Shown: one piece after another, positions 41,116 through 48,497 of the stretch | Layout of the letters: every line of letters starts with the position of its first letter | How positions within the stretch are numbered: the first letter of the stretch is position 1 | The notes under the pieces: generated by a model | Databases searched by the model: none | Told to the model about the DNA's origin: nothing | The model's input: the letters and a program-made list of their open reading frames with translations, nothing else | DNA from: Anaerolineae bacterium | GTDB taxonomy: Bacteria; Chloroflexota; Anaerolineae; Aggregatilineales; Phototrophicaceae | Direction: 5' to 3' | Assembly: GCA_022823945.1 (NCBI GenBank) | Contig: JAJEBK010000012.1 | Span: 1 to 64,000 of the forward strand | DNA length: 64,000 nt | Translations under genes and position numbers: made by a program

Positions 41116-42321
41116 ATGCCAAAACCAATCACGATAGAAGACATCAAAGTCATCCTGACCCAGCCGGGCAAATCGCGCTTGTGCATCGTCAAGGTCATCA
41201 CTTCCGAGCCGGGGCTGTATGGCTTGGGCTGCGCCACTTTCACGCAGCGCATCTTCGCGGTCGCAGCAGCTATCGAGCGCCACCTGAAGCCTTTCCTGCT
41301 GGGCAGAGATGTCGAGCGCATCGAAGAAATCTGGCGAATGTCCATGGTACATGGTTACTGGCGCAATGGTCCCGTGCTGAACAATGCCATCAGCGGCGTC
41401 GACCAGGCGCTGTGGGATATCAAGGGCAAGCGCGCTGGCATGCCCGTCTGCGTCCTGCTGGGCGGGAAACTGCGCGAAGGCGCCAATGTGTATGTGCATG
41501 CCGATGGCGGCAGCAAAGAAGAAGTCGCTGATAAGGCGCTCGCCTATATGGAACAGGGCTTTCGCTACATTCGTGTACAGCTGGGCGGTTATGGCGGGCA
41601 GGCAAGCCAGCTAATCAAGCCGCGCAACGCTCCGCCCGGCGCTTATTACGACCCGCGCGATTATTGCCGCAACATGCTGGAAATGATCGCCCATGTGCGC
41701 GACCAAGTTGGAGAGGAAGTCGAGCTGCTGCACGATATCCACGAGCGGCTCGCGCCTATCCATGCCCTCGAATTCGCCAAAGATGTCGAGGGGTTCAAGC
41801 TCTTCTTCCTCGAGGATGCGCTTGCGCCAGAGGACATTCACTGGTTCCGACATATTCGCGGACAGTGCGCCACGCCCCTGGCCATGGGCGAGTTATTCAA
41901 CAACCCGCATGAGTGGCAGTTGCTGATTCAAGAGCGGCTGATCGATTTCATCCGCATGCACATCAGCCAGATGGGTGGCATCACGCCGGCGCGCAATGTC
42001 GCCATCTTCGCCGATATGTATGGCGTGCGCACCGCCTGGCATGGTCCCGGCGATACCTCGCCAGTCGGGCATGCCGCCAACTTGCAGCTGGATTTGTGGC
42101 ATCCCAACTTCGGTATACAGGAATGGTATCAGCCTTCGAGTCTGGATTATGAAATGTTTCCCGGTTTGCCGGTTGTGGAAGACGGCTACCTGTATCCCAA
42201 TGACGAGCCGGGGCTGGGCATCGACCTTGATGAGCGGCTGGCGGCGAAGTATCCCTGCCAGGACATCGTGGAAGAATGGACGCAAGCGCGCCTGCCCGAT
42301 GGCACGCCCGTTCGTCCATAA
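41116..42321 (+). CDS. manD: enolase-superfamily D-mannonate dehydratase homologue
   Basis: A 401-residue member of the ManD/RspA group, which dehydrates D-mannonate to 2-keto-3-deoxygluconate. The metal ligands Asp207, Glu233 and Glu259 and the catalytic His209 are in LHDIHER, FFLEDAL and MGELFNN; VHADGGSKEE, NAPPGAYYDP and AWHGPGDTSPVGH are typical of the group. Many homologues are low-activity or promiscuous, so the function needs care. No other hexuronate genes are near. A repeat array sits directly upstream. Confidence 0.88.
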   Translation: MPKPITIEDIKVILTQPGKSRLCIVKVITSEPGLYGLGCATFTQRIFAVAAAIERHLKPFLLGRDVERIEEIWRMSMVHGYWRNGPVLNNAISGVDQALWDIKGKRAGMPVCVLLGGKLREGANVYVHADGGSKEEVADKALAYMEQGFRYIRVQLGGYGGQASQLIKPRNAPPGAYYDPRDYCRNMLEMIAHVRDQVGEEVELLHDIHERLAPIHALEFAKDVEGFKLFFLEDALAPEDIHWFRHIRGQCATPLAMGELFNNPHEWQLLIQERLIDFIRMHISQMGGITPARNVAIFADMYGVRTAWHGPGDTSPVGHAANLQLDLWHPNFGIQEWYQPSSLDYEMFPGLPVVEDGYLYPNDEPGLGIDLDERLAAKYPCQDIVEEWTQARLPDGTPVRP

Positions 42322-42358
42322 TGCCTTATCAATACGAAAATGCAGAGGGAAACCGGCT

Positions 42359-42685
42359 CTAGTCTTCGGGACGACTGACCTGGAGGTGGCTTTCAATGCA
42401 CTTCAGCCGTTCGTTGTGCGCTGCCAGTTGCACTTTGATATCGGACAAATCGGCGCGGATCGCTACATGCGCGGCTTCTGACGCTGCCCGCACTTCTTTA
42501 ATTTCGGCAGAGTGTTCGCGGCGGTTCGCTTCGATAACCCCTGTAAGTTCGCTGCGGTTCGCTTCGATAACCCCCATGAGTTCGCGTCGATTCGCCTCAA
42601 TCTTGCGGTCAAGATAGTATATCGCGCCCAAGACAGTGATAATCGTGGCAGCCACCGATGCGACTGTGCTGATTACGATTTCCAT
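42359..42685 (-). CDS. small membrane-anchored coiled-coil protein with tandem repeats
   Basis: A 108-residue protein: one N-terminal helix (VISTVASVAATIITVLGAIYYL), then a charged coiled coil made of an 11-residue repeat, IEANRRELMGV, IEANRSELTGV, IEANRREHSAE. The C-terminal third continues as helix (VAIRADLSDIKVQLAAHNERL). Function unknown. It resembles, in layout, the small proteins at 38956, 39288 and 60045. Confidence 0.65.
   Translation of the reverse strand: MEIVISTVASVAATIITVLGAIYYLDRKIEANRRELMGVIEANRSELTGVIEANRREHSAEIKEVRAASEAAHVAIRADLSDIKVQLAAHNERLKCIESHLQVSRPED
42521..42600. repeat. 33-bp in-gene tandem repeat
   Basis: Units at 42521-42553 and 42554-42586 begin GCGGTTCGCTTCGATAACCC and differ at only three or four positions; a third, diverged unit starts at 42587. 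The period of 33 preserves the reading frame as an 11-residue coiled-coil repeat. Confidence 0.85.
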
Positions 42686-42796
42686 TTTGTCGCAACCCTA
42701 TCTTTTCATGGCAAATCTTGGCAAAAGCAGTATACCACAGAATTAATAACAGACGAGAACCATGATCAATCCTGCCAGGTGCGTCTCTGTGATGAA

Positions 42797-43744
42797 TCAA
42801 TTGCAGGTGTTTGCCACTTTGCCGTCGAGCAGAAAATCGAGGATCAACTGCGCCGCTTCCACCGCGACAGTCACCTGCGCGTCGGCTGTGCTGGCGGCCA
42901 GGTGCGGCGTGTGGATCACATTGGGCAGCCCCAGCAGCGGATTGTCGGGCGGCGGCGGTTCTTGCGCGTAGACATCCAGCGCTGCGCCAGCCACCCTGCC
43001 ACTTTGCAGCGCATCCGCCAGGTCGGCCTCGTTGATTAGCGCGCCACGAGCCGCATTGATGATGCGCACGTCATCTTTCATCCGCGCGATGCTGCCCGCA
43101 TTGATCATGCCGCGGGTTTCATGGCTGATCAGCGCGTGCAGGGACAAAAAGTCGGCTTGGGCATAGACCTCTTCCAGCCCTAGCAGCGGCACAGCCAACC
43201 CCTGCGCAATTTCTGGCGGCAGGTAGGGGTCGTGCGCCACCACGCTCATCTCGAAGGCTTGGGCACGCAGCGCAATCGCCTGTCCGATGCGCCCCAAACC
43301 GATGATTCCCAGTGTTTTGCCGCGCAGCTCGACGCCGCCAAAGCGCTTGCGATCCCAGCGACCAGCCGCCAGCGAGGCATGCCCTTGCGGAATGTGCCTG
43401 GCCAGCGCCAGCATCAAACCAAGCGTATATTCGGCTGTGGAGATGGTGTTGCCGCCTGGCGTATTCATCACCACCACGCCGCGCGCAGTTGCAGCCGCCA
43501 GGTCGACATTGTCGACGCCCACGCCCGCCCGCGCAATGGCACGCAGCTCATTAGCCGCATCCAGCAACTCGGCATCGGCTGCCACGCCACTGCGGATGAT
43601 CAGCGCATGAACATCGGCGACCGCGCTCAACAGGTCGGCGCGTTCCAATTTGCCGGGCGCGCTTACACGAATGCCTTTCTGTGCGCGCAGGCGGTCTATG
43701 GCGCTCTGATGAACATTGTCCGGCACCAGCACATGGAAGCTCAT
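42797..43744 (-). CDS. serA: D-3-phosphoglycerate dehydrogenase, short form without ACT domain
   Basis: A 315-residue NAD-dependent 2-hydroxyacid dehydrogenase. The Rossmann motif is GKTLGIIGLGRIGQAIALRA; the catalytic Arg is in INAARGALINEADL, Glu in AAALDVYAQEP-type segment, and His in NVIHTPHLAAST. It lacks the C-terminal ASB and ACT domains of long PGDH, so serine feedback is not expected. Its ATG overlaps the aminotransferase stop (ATGA). The pair 3-phosphoglycerate dehydrogenase and class V aminotransferase gives phosphoserine, which is a strong contextual argument. Confidence 0.85.
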   Translation of the reverse strand: MSFHVLVPDNVHQSAIDRLRAQKGIRVSAPGKLERADLLSAVADVHALIIRSGVAADAELLDAANELRAIARAGVGVDNVDLAAATARGVVVMNTPGGNTISTAEYTLGLMLALARHIPQGHASLAAGRWDRKRFGGVELRGKTLGIIGLGRIGQAIALRAQAFEMSVVAHDPYLPPEIAQGLAVPLLGLEEVYAQADFLSLHALISHETRGMINAGSIARMKDDVRIINAARGALINEADLADALQSGRVAGAALDVYAQEPPPPDNPLLGLPNVIHTPHLAASTADAQVTVAVEAAQLILDFLLDGKVANTCN

Positions 43745-44835
43745 TGCGCCCACTCCAGGAAAGCATCCAACCCGCCCAGCACTTCGTTCAGCATGTCCAT
43801 ATCGACATCGCCCATGTGCGGCAGGCGAAAGGTCTGCCCTTTGATCTTCCCATAGCCTGTGTCCATGGCGATGCCGCATTCACGCTGCATAAATTCGTCC
43901 ATGGCGGCTACATCAATGCCGCGCGTGTTGGCGACTGTGGTCACGGTATCGCTGCGATAGCCGGCCTGCGCGTACAAGCCAAAGCCTCGCGATAGCGCCC
44001 ATTCGTGCGTGTGGTCTCGCATTTGCCGGTGGCGCGCCCAGCGATTTTCGATGCCTTCTTCCAGGATGGCATCCAGTTGGGCGTCAGCCGCAAACATCAG
44101 CGCGATCGGCGGCGTCGCTGGCGTGTTGTTCTTCTGCAGCGACTTCTCCAATGTGAGGAAGTCGAAATAATAGCCGCGATTTTCGATTGTATGCGCCCGT
44201 TCCAAAACGCGGTCGCTGACGGCGGCGAAGGCGATGCCAGGCGGCAAAGCGAAGGCTTTCTGGCTGGATGTCAGCCCGACATCAATGCCCCAGTCGTCCA
44301 CGCGCAACTCTGTGCCCAAGAAGCCGCTGACGCTGTCGACGAAGAAGAGCGTGTCTGCATGCTGCCGCACAACCTGGGCGATTTCGCGGATGGGGTTGGT
44401 TACGCCTGTGCTGGTTTCGTTGTGCACGGCGCAAACGGCATCATAAGCCTGCTTGCCCAGCGCCTCTGCCACCATGTCCGGCCTGTGCGCGCAGCCCCAG
44501 GACACCTCCAGGCAGTCGACTTGCTTGCCGTTGACGCGGCTGACCAGCGCCCAACGTTCACTGAATGCGCCACCCACCAGGTGCAGGACCTTCTGATTAT
44601 CGCGGATGCCACAGCGAGACGCGCCTTCCCACAAGCCCGAGCCAGAAGACCCGCAGATGTAAACGCGGTTCTGCGTGAAGAATGCGCTCTTCAGCTTGTC
44701 TTGCAAGCGGGCGAAAAGCGCGGCGAATTCCGGCATGCGATGCCCGATCATGGGCGTGGTCTGCGCGCGCAGAATCTCCTGGCGCACTTCGACAGGACCG
44801 GGCAGAAACAGGCGCTTGTGGTCGGCTCGGCTCAT
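43741..44835 (-). CDS. class V aminotransferase (phosphoserine/alanine-glyoxylate type)
   Basis: A 364-residue PLP enzyme. LFLPGPVEVRQEILRAQTTP at the N-terminus is the sugar-donor-like opening of the alanine-glyoxylate/phosphoserine group; the PLP lysine is in LTSSQKAFALPPG and VDSVSGFLG holds the PLP-binding Asp. GAGGAG precedes the ATG by 9 bases. Translational coupling to a 3-phosphoglycerate dehydrogenase gene suggests that it is the phosphoserine aminotransferase of this organism rather than an alanine-glyoxylate enzyme; that is inference from context. Confidence 0.87.
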   Translation of the reverse strand: MSRADHKRLFLPGPVEVRQEILRAQTTPMIGHRMPEFAALFARLQDKLKSAFFTQNRVYICGSSGSGLWEGASRCGIRDNQKVLHLVGGAFSERWALVSRVNGKQVDCLEVSWGCAHRPDMVAEALGKQAYDAVCAVHNETSTGVTNPIREIAQVVRQHADTLFFVDSVSGFLGTELRVDDWGIDVGLTSSQKAFALPPGIAFAAVSDRVLERAHTIENRGYYFDFLTLEKSLQKNNTPATPPIALMFAADAQLDAILEEGIENRWARHRQMRDHTHEWALSRGFGLYAQAGYRSDTVTTVANTRGIDVAAMDEFMQRECGIAMDTGYGKIKGQTFRLPHMGDVDMDMLNEVLGGLDAFLEWAQ

Positions 44836-45095
44836 TGACGGCGGCTCCTCTTGGGCGCGATTTGTCGCCGCGATTGTAATGATGGGCAGCGGCGAGTAAC
44901 AGGGGCAATGCGTTCGTGTCTCGTTCGGCGCGTTAGCCATATAGCGGGCGACTCGCTGGATCGTCCCCGACAACATGCTAAGCAGATCCGATGCGAACGA
45001 TCCCTCCAACCCGTCGAAGGAGCGAGGGCGCAGACTATGGACATTGCGCTAAATCTGTTATGCTTTCGCCCAGTTTCTTTTTTGTGGAGGTGCCC

Positions 45096-45992
45096 ATGTT
45101 TCAGGTGGCGAACGCGCCCTGCTCCTGGGGCATAATCGAAAATATCGAAGGCGAACGGTATGATTATGCGCGCGTCCTCGACGAAATCGCAGCCAGTGGC
45201 TATGCGGGAACAGAATTGGGCGATTGGGGCTTTATGCCCACCGATCCCGCCCAACTCCGCGACGAGTTGGGGCAGCGCGATCTGCAACTGTTGGGGTCTT
45301 GGGTGAATGTCAGCTTTGAAGACCCAGCCCGTCATGCCGAAAGCACCGAGGCATGCGTGCGCACGGCAAAATTGCTGGCGGCAGTCGGCGGTCCCCAGGC
45401 CATGGTCGTGCTGGGACCCGATCCGTACACCGACCCCATGCGCAGCCTGCATTCCGGGCGCATCAAACCCGAGATGAGCCTGGATGCCGAGGGCTGGCGC
45501 ACTTTCGCAGCTGGCACGACGCTGGCCGCACAGCGGGTTCGCGACGAGACCGGCTTGCGCTGCGTCTTGCATCATCACACCGGCACCTGGGTCGAAACGC
45601 CCACCGAAACCGCGCGCTTGCTGGAGATGACCGACCCCAGGCTGGTCGGCTTGGTATTCGATACCGGGCATTGGTCTTTTGGCGGCGGCGATCCCCTGCA
45701 AGGCATACGCGATCACGCCGAGCGCATCTGGTATGTCCATTTCAAAGATCATGACCCGGCTGTGGCTGCGAAATCGCGCCAGCAGGAATGGGACGGGCCG
45801 ACATCGGTGGGCAAAGGCATCTTCCCCGAGCTGGGGGTGGGCGATGTGGACTTCCCCGCTGTGCTGCAAGCGCTGCAAGAGATCGACTATACGGGCTGGA
45901 TCGTGGTCGAGCAGGATGTGCTGCCCGGCTTGGGCGCGCCGCTGGCATCTGCCCGGCGCAACCGCCAATACCTGCGCAGCATCGGCATTTGA
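45096..45992 (+). CDS. IolE-like sugar phosphate isomerase/epimerase
   Basis: A 298-residue TIM-barrel protein of the xylose-isomerase-like (AP endonuclease 2) family. [20 protein letters not shown] at the N-terminus resembles inosose dehydratase Iol[26 protein letters not shown] and HFKDHD supply metal ligands, and VVEQDVL the last one. Substrate uncertain. GGAGG lies 5 bases before the ATG at 45096. A GTG-started threonine dehydratase gene follows after 3 bases. The 260-base gap upstream (44836-45095) shows no gene. Confidence 0.8.
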   Translation: MFQVANAPCSWGIIENIEGERYDYARVLDEIAASGYAGTELGDWGFMPTDPAQLRDELGQRDLQLLGSWVNVSFEDPARHAESTEACVRTAKLLAAVGGPQAMVVLGPDPYTDPMRSLHSGRIKPEMSLDAEGWRTFAAGTTLAAQRVRDETGLRCVLHHHTGTWVETPTETARLLEMTDPRLVGLVFDTGHWSFGGGDPLQGIRDHAERIWYVHFKDHDPAVAAKSRQQEWDGPTSVGKGIFPELGVGDVDFPAVLQALQEIDYTGWIVVEQDVLPGLGAPLASARRNRQYLRSIGI

Positions 45993-45995
45993 TTC

Positions 45996-46928
45996 GTGAT
46001 CGGGCTTGACGAGATCACACAGGCGCAGGCACGGATCGCGCCCCATTTGACGCCAACCCCAATCGAAACGACTGCTGCGCTGGGCGAAGATGTCTGGCTC
46101 AAGCTGGAGAACGCCAACAAGACCCATTCATTCAAGATTCGCGGCGCATTGAATGCCCTGCTGGCGCTGGACGAAGCGGCGCGAAGACGCGGCGTCATCG
46201 CGGTATCATCGGGCAATCACGCTGGCGCGCTGGCTTATGCTGCCCAGATGAGCGGCGTTTCGGCGCAGATACTCATGCCCAAAACGACTCCGCAGAAGAA
46301 GATCGCCAATGTGCGGCGCTGCGGCGCGGAAGCCATCCTCTTTGGCGACAATTATGACGAAGCCGAAAGCGAAGCGCTGCGGCGGGCTGGCAATCCGCGC
46401 ACCTGGATATCGCCCTATAACGACCGGGCTGTTATCGCTGGTGCCGGTACGATAGGCTTGGAAATCCTCGACCAGTTGCCGGATGTCGCGCGCGTCATCG
46501 TGCCCGTCAGTGGCGGGGGCTTGCTGGCTGGCGTGGCAACGGCGCTCAAATTGCGGGACCCCGAAATCGAGGTCATCGGCGTAAACGCGCGTTCCGCCCC
46601 GGCCATGTACAACGCGTTTCATTCCCGCCAGCTGCCTCAGGTCTGGGATACGCTGGCGGATGCGCTGTCTGGCGATATTGAAGCCGGCTCGATCACCTTG
46701 CCCATCTGTCTGCGGCGCATGGATGACATCGCGCTGGTGAGCGAAGAACGCATCGCCGAAGCCATGCGCGCAATGCTGGCGGCTGGCTGGGTGGTGGAAG
46801 GCGGTGGCGCGGTGGGGGTTGCGGCTTTGTTGGGCGGTTCTCTGCCACCTGTGGACGGGGCGACCGTCGTGGTGGTCAGCGGCGGCAATGTCGATCTGTC
46901 AGTGCTACGAGGGGTGCTACAATCATGA
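45996..46928 (+). CDS. PLP-dependent threonine/serine dehydratase (short, unregulated form)
   Basis: A 310-residue fold-type II enzyme that would deaminate threonine or serine. The PLP lysine is Lys47 in THSFKIRGA; the asparagine loop SSGNHAGALAYAAQ and the tetraglycine-like VSGGGLLAGVATAL are present. It has no C-terminal regulatory ACT domains, so it resembles the catabolic form. GTG start, 3 bases after the IolE-like gene. Its stop overlaps the ATG of the ankyrin gene (ATGA). Confidence 0.87.
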   Translation: MIGLDEITQAQARIAPHLTPTPIETTAALGEDVWLKLENANKTHSFKIRGALNALLALDEAARRRGVIAVSSGNHAGALAYAAQMSGVSAQILMPKTTPQKKIANVRRCGAEAILFGDNYDEAESEALRRAGNPRTWISPYNDRAVIAGAGTIGLEILDQLPDVARVIVPVSGGGLLAGVATALKLRDPEIEVIGVNARSAPAMYNAFHSRQLPQVWDTLADALSGDIEAGSITLPICLRRMDDIALVSEERIAEAMRAMLAAGWVVEGGGAVGVAALLGGSLPPVDGATVVVVSGGNVDLSVLRGVLQS

Positions 46929-48439
46929 GCCACAATTTCATCACAATGGAAGACAACGCCCGGGCGCTGCTGCAGGCCTTTCAGGCGGGCGAAGACGCGG
47001 CTGTCCAACGCGCCCATGCGCAGCTGCCGCAAGTCAAATATGGCTCGCTGGAAGCGGCGCGCGACTTTCCGCTGTCTCTGGGCGCCGCCCAAACTATCAT
47101 CGCCCGCGAGCACGGCGTGAAAAGCTGGGGCGAGCTGCGACTGCTCTTCAAGCTGCAAATGGCCGATTATGGCGAGGCGCTGGGACAATTCAAAGCGCTG
47201 GTTACTGCTGGCGACGCCGATGGTGTCGCTGCGCTGCTGGTTGAAGAGCCGCGTCTGCGCGAGACGCTGGACGACCCGCATTTTGACTTCGGCTCCACCG
47301 CCATCATCATCGCCAAGCACAATCTCGCTCTGGTCGATACCCTGTTGAAGCACGGCGCGGATATCAATGCGAGGTCGCAATGGTGGGCTGGCGACTTTTC
47401 TGTGCTGGAAGGCGCTTCTGCCAATGCGGCAAGTCAGCTGATCGAGCGCGGCGCGATCATCACAGCGCATGCCGCTGCCGAACAAGGCTGGTTGGACTGG
47501 CTGGATGCTGCCTACCAAAGCGACCGCTCCGTCATTCATGCGCGTGGCGGCGATGGCAAGACCCCGCTGCATTACGCGGCAGAACCGGCGGTCATGGACT
47601 GGTTGCTGGAACGTGGCGCAGACCGGGAAGCGCGCGATATCGACCATGCCTCGACGCCCCTGCAGTGGCAGCTGGCGGCGGGCAATCGCAGCGCGGCGCA
47701 GGCTCTGGCCGAACGAGGTGCCCAGGTCGATCTCTTCGCGGCGATCATGCTGGGCGAGCTGGACATGGCGCAGCGGGCATTGGCGCTGCATCCGCAGGCG
47801 ATTCGCGCGCGCATCAACCAGGCTGGTTATGAGCTTGTGCCCCAGTCCGATGGCTCGCATCAATATGTCTATGCCTTTGAAGCCGCTGGCATGTCGCCTT
47901 TTCAGGCCGCGCTGGCATGCGAGCAAGACGCAATCTTCGACTGGTTGCTGGAGCGAGCGCCTCTCGAAACGCGGCTGCTGGCCCATTGCGCGCGCGGGGA
48001 TGTCGAAGCGGCCCGGCGCATCGCGCAAGCCAACCCGGGCTTGGTCGGCAGCTTGCCCGAATCCGACCAGCGCCAGCTCATTCACGCCGCCTGGACGGAC
48101 AATGCGAAAGTTGTCGCGTTTATGGCGGAGTTGGGCTTCGACCTGCATATCCGCGATGACGACAAGATGACGCCCTTGGACAGCGCCGCCTTTCATGGCT
48201 TCTCCGATGTCATCGCCGTCCTGTTGGCTGCCGATGCTGCCCCGCCGCTGGATTGGCAGAATGGCTATGGTGCCACGCCCCTCGACACCGCGCTGTATGG
48301 CCGGCAACATAGCTGGAGCAAAGGTGACGATTACCCGGCCGCGATCAAACTGCTTGTCGATGCGGGCAGCGAAGTGCGCGCGCAGTGGCTGCCAACGGGC
48401 GATGATGAGATTGACGCTCTGTTGCGGCCGGCGCTATGA
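46925..48439 (+). CDS. ankyrin-repeat protein
   Basis: A 504-residue soluble protein with ankyrin repeats in the middle and C-terminal part, for example GDGKTPLHYAAEPAVMDWLLERGADREA, DDDKMTPLDSAAFHGFSDVIAVLLAADAAP (shown here in family pattern, TPLHxAA and GADxxA). It is cytoplasmic, without enzyme domain; ankyrin repeats bind proteins. The ATG overlaps the stop of the dehydratase by 4 bases, so it is translationally coupled to a metabolic gene, an unusual pairing. GC content is like its neighbours. Confidence 0.85.
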   Translation: MSHNFITMEDNARALLQAFQAGEDAAVQRAHAQLPQVKYGSLEAARDFPLSLGAAQTIIAREHGVKSWGELRLLFKLQMADYGEALGQFKALVTAGDADGVAALLVEEPRLRETLDDPHFDFGSTAIIIAKHNLALVDTLLKHGADINARSQWWAGDFSVLEGASANAASQLIERGAIITAHAAAEQGWLDWLDAAYQSDRSVIHARGGDGKTPLHYAAEPAVMDWLLERGADREARDIDHASTPLQWQLAAGNRSAAQALAERGAQVDLFAAIMLGELDMAQRALALHPQAIRARINQAGYELVPQSDGSHQYVYAFEAAGMSPFQAALACEQDAIFDWLLERAPLETRLLAHCARGDVEAARRIAQANPGLVGSLPESDQRQLIHAAWTDNAKVVAFMAELGFDLHIRDDDKMTPLDSAAFHGFSDVIAVLLAADAAPPLDWQNGYGATPLDTALYGRQHSWSKGDDYPAAIKLLVDAGSEVRAQWLPTGDDEIDALLRPAL

Positions 48440-48454
48440 TTTTCTCTCGATGTT

Positions 48455-48497
48455 GAACCCCCGCCCTTACTCTGATGAGGGAGCCGTGGGGGTGGCA
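48455..48497. repeat. short C/G-rich element at the 3' end of the Usp-DUF389 gene
   Basis: AACCCCCGCCCTTACTCTGA followed by TGAGGGAGCCGTGGGGGTGG is a degenerate A-type hairpin. On the minus strand it supplies the last codons (PTAPSSE) and the stop of the neighbouring gene. Confidence 0.65.

Noticed and set aside
40254-41345. 363-residue minus-strand frame over the methyltransferase and ManD starts
   Set aside because: It runs through two well-supported genes and their intergenic repeat, with no recognisable content.
44836-45095. small gene or promoter in the gap before the IolE-like gene
   Set aside because: TTGCGC and TATGCT are only 9 bases apart, and open frames there lack start signals; nothing supportable was found.
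46637-48310. 557-residue open frame on the minus strand
   Set aside because: It is antisense to the ankyrin and dehydratase genes in GC-rich DNA, without start signal or recognisable domain; a compositional shadow.
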